15,723 nt of DNA, taken from Coriobacteriaceae bacterium. Lineage in GTDB: Bacteria > Actinomycetota > Coriobacteriia > Anaerosomatales > D1FN1-002. How positions within the stretch are numbered: the stretch's first letter is position 1; the number at the start of each line of letters is the position of its first letter. The stretch is taken from positions 1 to 15,723 of the forward strand of contig PNNM01000019.1 of the NCBI GenBank assembly GCA_013824215.1, given 5' to 3'. The notes beneath the pieces are model-generated. The model saw only the letters and a list, made by a program, of their open reading frames with translations, was not told the DNA's origin and searched no databases. Below, in pieces: positions 1 to 7,974 of this stretch. The position numbers and the translations under genes were made by a program.

Positions 1-795
1 CCGCGCGAGGCGGCGCAGGAGGCCGACATCGTCATGATGCTCGTGCCCGACGAGCTGGCCGCGCACATCTACTACTCGGAGATCCACGAGTCGATGACCG
101 CGGGCAAGGCGCTGGCTTGGGCGCACGGCTTCAACATCCACTACGGCCAGGTCGAGGCGCCGGAAGGCGTAGACGTGGTCATGATCGCGCCGAAGGGTCC
201 CGGCCACATGGTACGCCGCGTCTACCTCGAGGGCTCCGGGGTGCCGTGCCTCATCGCGGTGCACGTCGACGCCACGGGCAAGGCCAAGCAGATCGCGCTG
301 GCGTGGGCGCTCGGCATCGGTGGCGCGCGCGCCGCGGTCATCGAGACCACGTTCGCCGAGGAGACCGAGACCGACCTGTTCGGCGAGCAGGTCGTGCTGT
401 GCGGCGGGACGACACATCTGGTGCGCGCCGCGTTCGAGACGCTCGTGGAGGCCGGCTACCAGCCGGAGATCGCGTATTTCGAGTGCATGCACGAGCTGAA
501 GCTCATCGTCGACCTCATGTACGAGGGCGGCATGGCCAAGATGCACGACTCGATCAGCAACACCGCCGAGTACGGCGACTACGAGACCGGCCCGCGCATC
601 ATCACGGACGAGACGCGCGCGGAGATGGGCGAGGTGCTGTGGGAGATCCAGAACGGCGAGTTCGCCAAGCGCTGGATCCTGGAGAACAAGGCCGGCGCGC
701 CGCACTTCAAGGCGATGAGGCGCATCCACTCCGAGCACCTCATCGAAGACGTGGGTGGGGAGCTGCGTGAGATGTTCTCCTGGCTCAAGAAGTAA
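1..795 (+). CDS. ilvC: Ketol-acid reductoisomerase, 5'-truncated by the window edge
   Basis: The protein catalyses the NADPH-dependent isomerisation and reduction of acetolactate or acetohydroxybutyrate in valine, leucine and isoleucine synthesis, in the cytoplasm. The visible 264 residues run from the end of the Rossmann domain to the stop; a class I enzyme has about 330, so roughly 70 are missing. In fragment numbering, AHGFNIHYG (41-49) carries the catalytic His42. DLFGEQ (125-130) supplies the Mg ligands Asp125 and Glu129. ECMHELKLIVDLMYEGG (161-177) and SISNTAEYG (184-192) form the knotted C-terminal domain with Glu161, Glu165 and Ser186. All expected catalytic residues in this part are present. 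The gene ends 28 nt before the aminotransferase and is probably co-transcribed with it; ilvB/ilvN would be expected upstream. The family call is very secure. Confidence 0.97.
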   Translation, partial: PREAAQEADIVMMLVPDELAAHIYYSEIHESMTAGKALAWAHGFNIHYGQVEAPEGVDVVMIAPKGPGHMVRRVYLEGSGVPCLIAVHVDATGKAKQIALAWALGIGGARAAVIETTFAEETETDLFGEQVVLCGGTTHLVRAAFETLVEAGYQPEIAYFECMHELKLIVDLMYEGGMAKMHDSISNTAEYGDYETGPRIITDETRAEMGEVLWEIQNGEFAKRWILENKAGAPHFKAMRRIHSEHLIEDVGGELREMFSWLKK

Positions 796-823
796 CTCCA
801 CCGCAAGGGAGACGAGAAGCGAC

Positions 824-1978
824 ATGCAGAAGAAGTACCTGATGACACCGGGCCCGACCCCGGTGCCCGCCGAGGTCCTGCTCACCCAGGCCGCGCCGAT
901 GATCCACCACCGCACACCGGACTTCTCGGCCGCCTTCGCCCAGTCGATCGAGGGGCTGAAGTACGTCTTCCAGACGACCGGCGACGTGCTGCTGTTCGCG
1001 TCGTCGGGCACCGGTGTGATGGAGGCTGCGATCGCCAACTGCTTCTGCGCGGGCGACAAGGTGCTCGTCACGCGCAACGGCAAGTTCGGCGACCGCATGA
1101 AGGGCATCTCCGAGGCCTACGGCTTGAACGTCGTGGACATGCAGTACGAGTGGACCTCGGTGGTCGACCCGGGTGACGTCGCGCAGATGCTGCAGGACAA
1201 CCCCGACGCCCGCGGCGTCATCGTCACGCAGTCCGAGACCTCGTCCGGCGTGCTGAACGACGTCCAGGCGATCGGCGAGATCGTGCGCGCCTATCCGGAC
1301 TGCGTGCTCATCGTCGACAGCATCACCGGTATCGGTGCCGTGGAGTGCAAGACCGACGAGTGGGGCCTCGACGTGGTCATGACCGGGTCGCAGAAGGGGC
1401 TCATGCTCCCGCCGGGCCTGGCCGCCACGACCGTGTCGGAGAAGGCCTGGCGCGCCTACGAGCGCTCCGACCTGCCGAAGTACTACTTCGACTGGATGAA
1501 GTACAAGAAGAACGTCGAGAAGGACACGACGCCGTTCACCCCGGCCGTTTCGCTCGTGCTCGGCCTCAACGTCGCGCTCGGCATGATCCGCGAGGAGGGA
1601 CTCGACAACGTCATAGCCCGACACGCGCGTCTGGCCTCGGCCACGCGGCTCGGGTGCGAGGCGCTCGGCCTCAAGCTGTTCGCGCCGACGGAAGGGCGCG
1701 GCAACGCGGTCACGCCGGTGTGGGTGCCCGAGGGCGTGGACGGCAAGGCGATCGTCAAGATCATGAAGAACAGGTACGGCGTGACCATCGCCGGCGGCCA
1801 GGACGCCTACGAGGGGCGGATCATCCGCGTGGGGCACTTGGGCTACTTCGGCGAGTTCGACATCATCACGACGCTCGCGGCTCTCGAGATGACGCTGGCC
1901 GAGCTGGGGTACGAGTTCGAGCGCGGGGCGGGCATCATCGCCGCCGAGACCGTCTTCATGGCAGGGGTAGGCGCATGA
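824..1978 (+). CDS. Class V PLP aminotransferase (serine/alanine-glyoxylate type)
   Basis: A 384-residue fold-type I PLP enzyme of the alanine/serine-glyoxylate aminotransferase family. It opens with the family-typical MTPGPTPVP (7-15). SGTG (61-64) binds the cofactor phosphate, Asp165 in VDSITGIGA would contact the pyridine nitrogen, and Lys191 in TGSQKGLMLPPG is the Schiff-base lysine. An upstream in-frame extension exists, but the ATG at 824 is preferred because the family motif starts at once and AAGGGAGA (804-811) gives a Shine-Dalgarno 12 nt ahead. The stop overlaps the serA start (ATGA). No serC is visible, so an attractive inference is that it transaminates 3-phosphohydroxypyruvate for serine synthesis. 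Serine-pyruvate or alanine-glyoxylate transamination are the alternatives; sequence reading alone cannot fix the substrate. Confidence 0.9.
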   Translation: MQKKYLMTPGPTPVPAEVLLTQAAPMIHHRTPDFSAAFAQSIEGLKYVFQTTGDVLLFASSGTGVMEAAIANCFCAGDKVLVTRNGKFGDRMKGISEAYGLNVVDMQYEWTSVVDPGDVAQMLQDNPDARGVIVTQSETSSGVLNDVQAIGEIVRAYPDCVLIVDSITGIGAVECKTDEWGLDVVMTGSQKGLMLPPGLAATTVSEKAWRAYERSDLPKYYFDWMKYKKNVEKDTTPFTPAVSLVLGLNVALGMIREEGLDNVIARHARLASATRLGCEALGLKLFAPTEGRGNAVTPVWVPEGVDGKAIVKIMKNRYGVTIAGGQDAYEGRIIRVGHLGYFGEFDIITTLAALEMTLAELGYEFERGAGIIAAETVFMAGVGA

Positions 1979-3567
1979 CGGACAAGATGAAGGTCCTCAT
2001 AGCCGAGAAGATCGCCGCGTCGGGCATCGAGGCGCTGAAGGCGGAGTTCGACGTCGAGGTCAAGACGGATCTGACGCCCGAGCAGCTCGTCGCCGAGATC
2101 CCGGGGTACGACGCGCTCATCGTGCGCTCCGCCACCAAGGCGACCCGCGAGGTCATCGAGGCGGGTGTCGACCTCAAGATCATCGGGCGCGCCGGCGTGG
2201 GCGTGGACAACGTCGACGTCCAGGCCGCCACCGAGCGCGGCATCATCGTGTGCAACGCTCCGACGTCCAACATCGTCTCCGCCGCCGAGCACACCGTCGC
2301 CCTCCTGATGGCCATGGCGCGCAACATCCCGCAGGCAGATGCCTCGATGAAGCAGGGTAAGTGGGAGCGGTCCAAGTTCACCGGCGCCGAGTTGTACGAG
2401 AAGACACTCGCCATCTTCGGCCTCGGGCGCATCGGGTCGCTCGTGGCCGAGCGCGCCCGCCCGTTCGGCGTGCGCATGATCGGCTACGACCCCTACACGA
2501 GCCCCGAGAAGGCGCAGGCCATGGGCGTCGAGCTGATGGAGGACGTCGACGCGATCCTGGCGCAGGCCGACTTCATCACGGTGCACCTGCCCAAGACCAA
2601 GGAGACCATCGGCATGTTCGGCGCCGAGCAGTTCGCCAAGATGAAGGACGGCGTCCGGCTCGTGAACACCGCCCGCGGCGGCATCTACCGGACCGAGGCG
2701 CTGGCCGAGGCGTTGCGCTCGGGCAAGGTGGCCGGCGCAGCCATCGACGTCTACGAGGTGGAGCCGTGCACGGACTCGCCGCTGATGGAGTTCGACCGGG
2801 TGATCCTCACCCCGCATCTCGGCGCGTCCACCGAAGAGGCGCAGGACCGTGCGGGCGAGCAGATCGCCGAGTACGTCGCGGCGGGTCTGCGCGGCGAGAT
2901 GGTGGCGACCGCGGTGAACATCGCGCCGGTCTCTCCGGAGGTCTACGAGAAGGTCGGGCCGTTCATACGCCTCGCCGAGGACCTCGGCAAGCTCGTGGCG
3001 CAGATCGCGCGCGGCGGCATCGAGGGGCTCGAGATCAAGTTCGTCGGCGGGTTGGCCGACACCGACACGCGCATCCTGCGCACCGCCGTGCTCAAGGGCA
3101 TGCTCTCGGTCGTCTCGGCCGAGTCGGTCAACTTCGTCAACGCCGACTACTACGCCGAACAGCGCGGCATCACCGTGAGCGAGACGCGCCGGATGGAGAC
3201 GCACGACTACGTCTCGCTGCTCGCCGTGCACGCCAAGACGCCGGACGGTGTCGTGGACGCCGGCGCGACCCTCATGGGCAAGAAGAACGAGCCGCGGCTG
3301 GTGTCGCTCTACGGCTTCGACCTGGACATGGTTCCCTCGGAGTACATGTCCTTCTTCGTCTACGAGGACCGTCCCGGCATGATCGGCAAGGTCGGCACCG
3401 CCTTGGGCCAGCACGGCATCAACATCGCGCAGATGCAGGTCGGCCGCAGGACGCAGGGTGGCAGCGCGCTCATGGGCATCAACGTCGACACCCCGGTGCC
3501 GGAAGACGTCCTTTCCACCATCATGTCCGAGGCCGGTATCGAGAAGGCCTGGAGCATCGAGCTGTGA
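1975..3567 (+). CDS. serA: D-3-phosphoglycerate dehydrogenase, long form with ACT domain
   Basis: This enzyme oxidises 3-phosphoglycerate to 3-phosphohydroxypyruvate with NAD, the first committed step of serine synthesis. The product has 530 residues, the length of the long SerA class. Domains in order: substrate-binding half (5-100), NAD-binding Rossmann domain with GLGRIG (149-154), catalytic Arg234 in NTARGG, Glu263 in YEVEP and His281 in PHLGAS, then a second substrate half, an intervening domain (about 320-450) and a C-terminal ACT domain (about 458-530). The ACT domain suggests feedback control by serine, as known for the family. The start at 1975 overlaps the previous stop and has AGGGGTAG just upstream; an internal ATG at 1987 is a possible alternative. 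It ends 3 nt before leuA, so serine and leucine genes look translationally linked. Confidence 0.96.
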   Translation: MTDKMKVLIAEKIAASGIEALKAEFDVEVKTDLTPEQLVAEIPGYDALIVRSATKATREVIEAGVDLKIIGRAGVGVDNVDVQAATERGIIVCNAPTSNIVSAAEHTVALLMAMARNIPQADASMKQGKWERSKFTGAELYEKTLAIFGLGRIGSLVAERARPFGVRMIGYDPYTSPEKAQAMGVELMEDVDAILAQADFITVHLPKTKETIGMFGAEQFAKMKDGVRLVNTARGGIYRTEALAEALRSGKVAGAAIDVYEVEPCTDSPLMEFDRVILTPHLGASTEEAQDRAGEQIAEYVAAGLRGEMVATAVNIAPVSPEVYEKVGPFIRLAEDLGKLVAQIARGGIEGLEIKFVGGLADTDTRILRTAVLKGMLSVVSAESVNFVNADYYAEQRGITVSETRRMETHDYVSLLAVHAKTPDGVVDAGATLMGKKNEPRLVSLYGFDLDMVPSEYMSFFVYEDRPGMIGKVGTALGQHGINIAQMQVGRRTQGGSALMGINVDTPVPEDVLSTIMSEAGIEKAWSIEL

Positions 3568-3570
3568 GCC

Positions 3571-5115
3571 ATGAGTACTGACAGGGTCCGGATATTCGAC
3601 ACGACGCTGCGCGACGGTGAGCAATCGCCGGGCGCTTCCATGAACACCGAGGAGAAGCTCGAGATCGCGCGCCAGCTGGTGCGCCTCGGCGTCGACGTCA
3701 TCGAGGCCGGCTTCCCGATCTCGAGCCCCGGCGACTTCGAGAGCGTCGTGCGCATCGGAGCCGAGATCGGCGACGCGTGCGTCGTCTGCGCGCTGTCCCG
3801 AGCGATCCCGAAGGACATCGAGGCGGCGGCCGAGGCGCTTGCCGCCGCGAAGCGGCCGCGCATCCACACAGGCATCGGTGTGTCCGAGTCGCACCTGCGC
3901 GACAAGCTGCGCATCTCGCGCGACGAGGCGCTCGAGCGCGCGGTCGCCGCGGTCAAGCTGGCGCGCACGTTCACCGAGGACGTCGAGTTCTACGCCGAGG
4001 ACGCCGGCCGCGCCGACCCGGAGTTCCTCTACCGCATGGCGCAGGACGTCATCCGGGCCGGCGCGACGGTCGTCAACATCCCCGACACGACCGGCTACGC
4101 CTATCCCGAGGACTTCGGCTCGCTGATCGGCGGGCTCATGGAGCACGTCGACGGCATCGAGGACGTCACCGTCTCGGTGCACTGCCACAACGACTTAGGG
4201 CTGGCCACCGCCAACTCGCTCGCGGGCGTGAAGGCGGGTGCTCGGCAGATAGAGTGCACCGTCAACGGTCTCGGCGAGCGCGCGGGCAACACGGCGCTGG
4301 AGGAGGTCGTGATGGCGCTCAAGCAGCGCCCCGACGTCTTCGGCGCCGAGACCGGCATCAACACGCGCGAGATCGTGCGCACCTCCCGGCTCGTCTCGAG
4401 CATCACCGGCATCGTCGTCCAGCCGAACAAGGCCATCGTCGGCGCCAACGCGTTCGCGCACTCCTCGGGCATCCACCAGGATGGCGTGCTCAAAGAGCGC
4501 ACCACCTACGAGATCATCGACCCCGCGGACGTGGGCGCCGGCGGCTCGTCGATCGTGCTGACCGCCCGCAGCGGACGTCACGCGCTGCGGCATCGCTTGG
4601 AGGAGCTCGGGTTCGAGATGGCCGAAGACGAGTTCGAGCGCATCTACGCCGACTTCCTCGCGCTGGCCGACAAGAAGAAGGAGGTCTACGACGAGGACCT
4701 CGAGGCGCTGGTGGGCGAGCGCGAGCGTACGATCGGCGAGACCTACCACCTCCAGGAACTGCATGTCATGTGCGGCGAGCCGGGCGTGCCGACCGCCACG
4801 GTGCAGATCGTCGACCGCGACGGCAACGTGCTCGTGGACTCCTCGCACGGCACCGGTCCGGTCGATGCGCTGTACAAGGCGATCAACCGCCTGATCGACG
4901 TGGAGAACGATCTCATCGAGTTCTCGGTGCAGTCGGTCACGCGCGGGATCGACGCCCTCGGCGAGGTCACCATCCGCGTGCGCGCCGGTGACGGCCGGGT
5001 CTTCACCGGGCGCGGTGCCCATTCGGACATCATCGTCGCCTCGGCGCGCGCCTACATGAACGCCTTGAACCGCCTGCTCGTCGCGGCCAGCACCGACATC
5101 CACGAGGAGCTGTGA
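3571..5115 (+). CDS. leuA: 2-isopropylmalate synthase
   Basis: The enzyme condenses acetyl-CoA with 2-ketoisovalerate, the committed step to leucine. The product has 514 residues, a normal length. The N-terminal TIM barrel begins with FDTTLRDGEQSPG (9-21), giving catalytic Arg14 and metal ligand Asp15. HCHNDLG (204-210) supplies His204 and His206, and NGLGERAGN (232-240) is the second family signature with Asn240. A linker of about 100 residues leads to a C-terminal regulatory domain (about 390-514), the part that binds leucine in characterised enzymes, so feedback inhibition is likely. The start is 3 nt after the serA stop with only a distant GGAG (3551-3554), which suggests translational coupling. 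Citramalate synthase is the main alternative; the complete LeuA signature pair and the adjacent leuC favour LeuA. Confidence 0.93.
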   Translation: MSTDRVRIFDTTLRDGEQSPGASMNTEEKLEIARQLVRLGVDVIEAGFPISSPGDFESVVRIGAEIGDACVVCALSRAIPKDIEAAAEALAAAKRPRIHTGIGVSESHLRDKLRISRDEALERAVAAVKLARTFTEDVEFYAEDAGRADPEFLYRMAQDVIRAGATVVNIPDTTGYAYPEDFGSLIGGLMEHVDGIEDVTVSVHCHNDLGLATANSLAGVKAGARQIECTVNGLGERAGNTALEEVVMALKQRPDVFGAETGINTREIVRTSRLVSSITGIVVQPNKAIVGANAFAHSSGIHQDGVLKERTTYEIIDPADVGAGGSSIVLTARSGRHALRHRLEELGFEMAEDEFERIYADFLALADKKKEVYDEDLEALVGERERTIGETYHLQELHVMCGEPGVPTATVQIVDRDGNVLVDSSHGTGPVDALYKAINRLIDVENDLIEFSVQSVTRGIDALGEVTIRVRAGDGRVFTGRGAHSDIIVASARAYMNALNRLLVAASTDIHEEL

Positions 5116-5119
5116 GCCC

Positions 5120-6388
5120 ATGCCCCGCCCGATGACCGTCACGGAGAAGATACTCGCCGCGCACGCCGGTCTGGCCGAGGTCGAGCCCGGGCAGCTCGTG
5201 GAGTGCGCGCTCGATATCGTGCTGGCCAACGACGTGACGGCCCCGATCGCCATCAAGGAGTTCCGGCGGATCGGGGTGGAGCGCGTCTGGGACCCGGACC
5301 GGGTCGTGCTCGTGCCCGACCACTACACGCCGAACAAGGACATCAAGTCCGCCGAGCAGGCCAAGATGATGCGGGAGTTCGCCCGCGAGCAGGGCATCTC
5401 GCACTACTGGGAGATCGGCTGCATGGGCGTGGAGCACGCGCTCCTTCCCGAGCAGGGCGTGGTCGGCCCCGGCGACGTGATCATCGGCGCGGACTCGCAC
5501 ACCTGCACCTACGGCGCGCTGGCCGCGTTCGCCACCGGCGTCGGCTCCACCGACGCGGCCGTGGGGATGGCGACCGGCGAGGCGTGGTTCAAGGTGCCCT
5601 CGTCGCTGAAGTTCGTCATCGAGGGCGAGCTGGGTCCCTGGGTCTCGGCCAAGGACGTCATCCTGCACGTCATCGGCATGATCGGTGTGGACGGGGCGCT
5701 CTATGCCGCGATGGAGTTCACCGGATCGACGATCTCGGGCCTCGACATGGACGGCCGGATGACCATCTGCAACATGGCCATCGAGGCCGGCGGCAAGAGC
5801 GGCATCATCGGCTTCGACGGCGTGACGGCCGACTACTGCGGCCCGCGAATGCAGCGCCAGTGGACCGTCCAGCTCTCGGACGAGGACGCGGTCTACGCCG
5901 AGACCATCGAGATCGACGCGTCCGCGATCGTGCCGACGGTGTCCTGGCCGCACCTGCCGAGCAACACGAAGCCGGCTGCCGACTCGCGCGACGTGCGTGT
6001 GGACCAGGTCGTCATCGGCTCGTGCACCAACGGCCGGCTCGAGGACATGCGCGTGACCGCCGAGGTGCTCAAGGGGCGCAGGGTGCACCCGGACGTGCGG
6101 CTCATCATCATCCCGGCGACGCAGGCGATCTGGCGCCAGTCGATGGACGAGGGGCTGTTCGACATCTTCATGGACGCCGGCGCGGCCATCTCCACACCCA
6201 CGTGCGGGCCGTGCCTCGGCGGGCACATGGGCGTCCTCGCAGCCGGCGAGCGGGCCGTTGCCACCACGAACCGCAACTTCGTCGGGCGGATGGGCGACCC
6301 GAAGAGCGAGGTCTACCTCGCCTCACCCGCGGTTGCCGCGGCCAGCGCCGTCGCGGGGCACATCGCGCTGCCTGACGACCTCGCCTGA
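5120..6388 (+). CDS. leuC: 3-isopropylmalate dehydratase large subunit
   Basis: An aconitase-superfamily 4Fe-4S hydro-lyase subunit that isomerises 2- to 3-isopropylmalate together with LeuD. The product has 422 residues, the shorter form typical of archaeal-type and many anaerobe LeuC/HacA proteins rather than the about 465-residue enterobacterial form. Cluster ligands are Cys302 in SCTNGR (301-306) and Cys362 and Cys365 in TCGPCLGG (361-368). GADSHTCTYGALAAFATGVG (123-142) is the aconitase signature. The start at 5120 has GAGGAG (5104-5109) 10 nt upstream inside the leuA 3' end; ATG 5132 is a weaker alternative. The small subunit leuD does not follow, although it normally does. Homoaconitase is possible in principle, but the leuA neighbour supports the leucine role. 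Confidence 0.92.
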   Translation: MPRPMTVTEKILAAHAGLAEVEPGQLVECALDIVLANDVTAPIAIKEFRRIGVERVWDPDRVVLVPDHYTPNKDIKSAEQAKMMREFAREQGISHYWEIGCMGVEHALLPEQGVVGPGDVIIGADSHTCTYGALAAFATGVGSTDAAVGMATGEAWFKVPSSLKFVIEGELGPWVSAKDVILHVIGMIGVDGALYAAMEFTGSTISGLDMDGRMTICNMAIEAGGKSGIIGFDGVTADYCGPRMQRQWTVQLSDEDAVYAETIEIDASAIVPTVSWPHLPSNTKPAADSRDVRVDQVVIGSCTNGRLEDMRVTAEVLKGRRVHPDVRLIIIPATQAIWRQSMDEGLFDIFMDAGAAISTPTCGPCLGGHMGVLAAGERAVATTNRNFVGRMGDPKSEVYLASPAVAAASAVAGHIALPDDLA

Positions 6389-6420
6389 GGCCGTCTTCCT
6401 GAGGTCCGCCCGCGACCCGC

Positions 6421-6429
6421 TGGTATGCT
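6421..6429 (+). promoter_or_regulatory. Extended -10 promoter candidate for the PadR-like gene
   Basis: TGGTATGCT is an extended -10 element (TGn followed by TATGCT, 4 of 6 to consensus) placed 33 nt before the GTG start. No convincing -35 lies 16-18 bp upstream, which is tolerable for extended -10 promoters. The 74-nt gap after leuC shows no terminator, so read-through from the leucine operon is also possible. The short direct repeat CCTGAGG at 6384-6390 and 6398-6404 lies just upstream and could be an operator; its significance is uncertain. Confidence 0.4.
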
Positions 6430-6462
6430 GGTGGCGGATCGTGCCCGATCGACGGAGGCGGC

Positions 6463-7974
6463 GTGTCGGACGAAACGCCCATCGGGACCAACGAGGACAT
6501 CTCGAGGGTCGACCTCATGCTGCTGGGGATGCTCGCCCGGCGGCCGCTGCACGGCTACGAGCTCGTCGAGACGTTGAGCGCGCCCGGCATGAGCCTGTGG
6601 GCGAAGTTCGGAAGGACCACGGTGTACAAGGCGCTCGCCCGCCTCGAGAAGGACGGACGGGTCTCGTGCCACGAGGAGCGTGCGGGCGCCAAGCCGGACC
6701 GCAGGGTCTTCTCGGTCACCCCGGGGGGCCGCGACCTCCTCTATCGAGCGGTCGGAACAGCCCTGCAGGAGGTCGACCAAGGCACACCGGACGCGTTCGA
6801 CGTCGCACTCTACTACTCGGCCGAGCTCGATCCGCAGACGGCGCGCACCAAGGTCGAGGAGCGCGCGGCGTCCATCGACTCGTCCATCAGCGCGACGCGC
6901 GCGGCCGCGATCGTCGCCACGGCCGCCGGTGACCTCCCCGGCACCTTCGTCCTGGAGCACCGCCTGGCCATCCTCCACGCCGAGGCGGACTTCCTCCGCG
7001 CGCTCGCGAAGCACTTCACCGTGGCCGCGAAGGACGAGCAGGGGATCCTGCGGGGGACCCTGGAGCGCGCGCTCCTCCACGAGGTGCTCCGTAATCTCGA
7101 GTCCGCCGGTCGGACGGGGGAGCTCGAGGTCGATGTGCGAGGGTGGAAGACGTGCTTCCTGTTCAGGGACGGCCGCCTGACCGGGCTCGTGCCCCCGATC
7201 GACATAGACCGGAACTCGGCGCTCGCCTCGGCGTTCCAGATCCGGGGGGGGGCCTTCGTCTTCCGCACCGTGGAGTCGGCGGCGGGGCGATCGCTGCCGG
7301 TCAACGGGGTGACCGAGGCGATACTGATCGGCTGTCGCGGCGTCCTGGACCCGAAGCTCCTGGACCTGATGGCTCCGGACGAGGTCATCGCCCTGGACGT
7401 GAACCTGGAGGCCGCCGGCGGGTGGGAGGGCTATTCGCTGACCGAGGACGAACTCGCCGCCATCGGGTGTCTCGACGGTGTGCGGGACATCGGGGACATG
7501 GCCGTGCTGCTCCGGCGGCCGATAAGGGGCGCTCTGTCCATCGTGTATCCGCTATGGGCGGCCGGTTGGGTCACGCGCGCGGGAGCCGCCAAACGCCGGC
7601 TGGCCCTCGCGACCGTCGCGTTCCTGCGCGGCTGGGAGGACGCGATCGTCCTGATCGGCGGACCGAGCGTCGTGGGGAGGATCAGGGCTAGGGTGACGAC
7701 CGAGGCCGGGCGAGCGGGGCTGCCGGACTACTGGACCGCGGTATCCGAGCGACGCGCCGTGAGCTTCGCGGGCCATGTCTCGGACGTCAGCGGCTCCGTT
7801 CGCGGCTACTGCGAGATCGTCCGCGCGCAGATCGAGCGGGAATTCGGACTGGACTTCGTCGCGTCTGTCGAGAAGGGGCTTGCCGACAGGATCACGGATC
7901 CCTTGGTCGATGTGCTGAACGAGCATCGCATCCTTCGTGCTGACGGAGTCAGCGTCCCCGGGGAGTCCGCGTGA
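6463..7974 (+). CDS. PadR-type winged-helix regulator fused to a DUF4388-like domain
   Basis: A 503-residue cytoplasmic regulator. Residues 16-95 form a PadR-family winged helix: MLLGMLARRPLHGYELVETL (19-38) and TTVYKALARLEKDGRVS (52-68) are the hallmark helices, followed by the wing at DRRVFSVTPGG. Residues 96-185 are helical, as in the PadR C-terminal dimerisation region. About 208-300 resembles DUF4388 (SAGRTGELEVDVRGWKTCF and FRDGRLTGLVPP), a domain found in bacterial regulators; about 328-372 looks like its usual helical follow-on (ELAAIGCLDGVRDIGDMAVL). The last 110 residues are unassigned. Classical PadR proteins have 110-190 residues, so this is a large fusion. The GTG start has GGAGG (6454-6458) 4 nt upstream. 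The stop overlaps the next start (GTGA), linking it to the membrane protein. DNA target and ligand are unknown. Confidence 0.8.
   Translation: MSDETPIGTNEDISRVDLMLLGMLARRPLHGYELVETLSAPGMSLWAKFGRTTVYKALARLEKDGRVSCHEERAGAKPDRRVFSVTPGGRDLLYRAVGTALQEVDQGTPDAFDVALYYSAELDPQTARTKVEERAASIDSSISATRAAAIVATAAGDLPGTFVLEHRLAILHAEADFLRALAKHFTVAAKDEQGILRGTLERALLHEVLRNLESAGRTGELEVDVRGWKTCFLFRDGRLTGLVPPIDIDRNSALASAFQIRGGAFVFRTVESAAGRSLPVNGVTEAILIGCRGVLDPKLLDLMAPDEVIALDVNLEAAGGWEGYSLTEDELAAIGCLDGVRDIGDMAVLLRRPIRGALSIVYPLWAAGWVTRAGAAKRRLALATVAFLRGWEDAIVLIGGPSVVGRIRARVTTEAGRAGLPDYWTAVSERRAVSFAGHVSDVSGSVRGYCEIVRAQIEREFGLDFVASVEKGLADRITDPLVDVLNEHRILRADGVSVPGESA
7244..7252 (+). repeat. Nine-G homopolymer inside the PadR-like gene
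   Basis: Nine consecutive G residues encode part of RGGAF (residues 261-265) in the DUF4388-like region. The frame is intact on both sides, so the copy shown is in the ON state. Tracts this long are prone to slippage and are also a common site of sequencing error. Confidence 0.95.

Noticed and set aside
1843..4188. Very long open frame on the minus strand opposite serA and leuA
   Set aside because: It is antisense to well-supported genes, its translation is rich in Arg, His, Asp and Gly typical of a high-GC shadow frame, and no ribosome site or family motif is seen.
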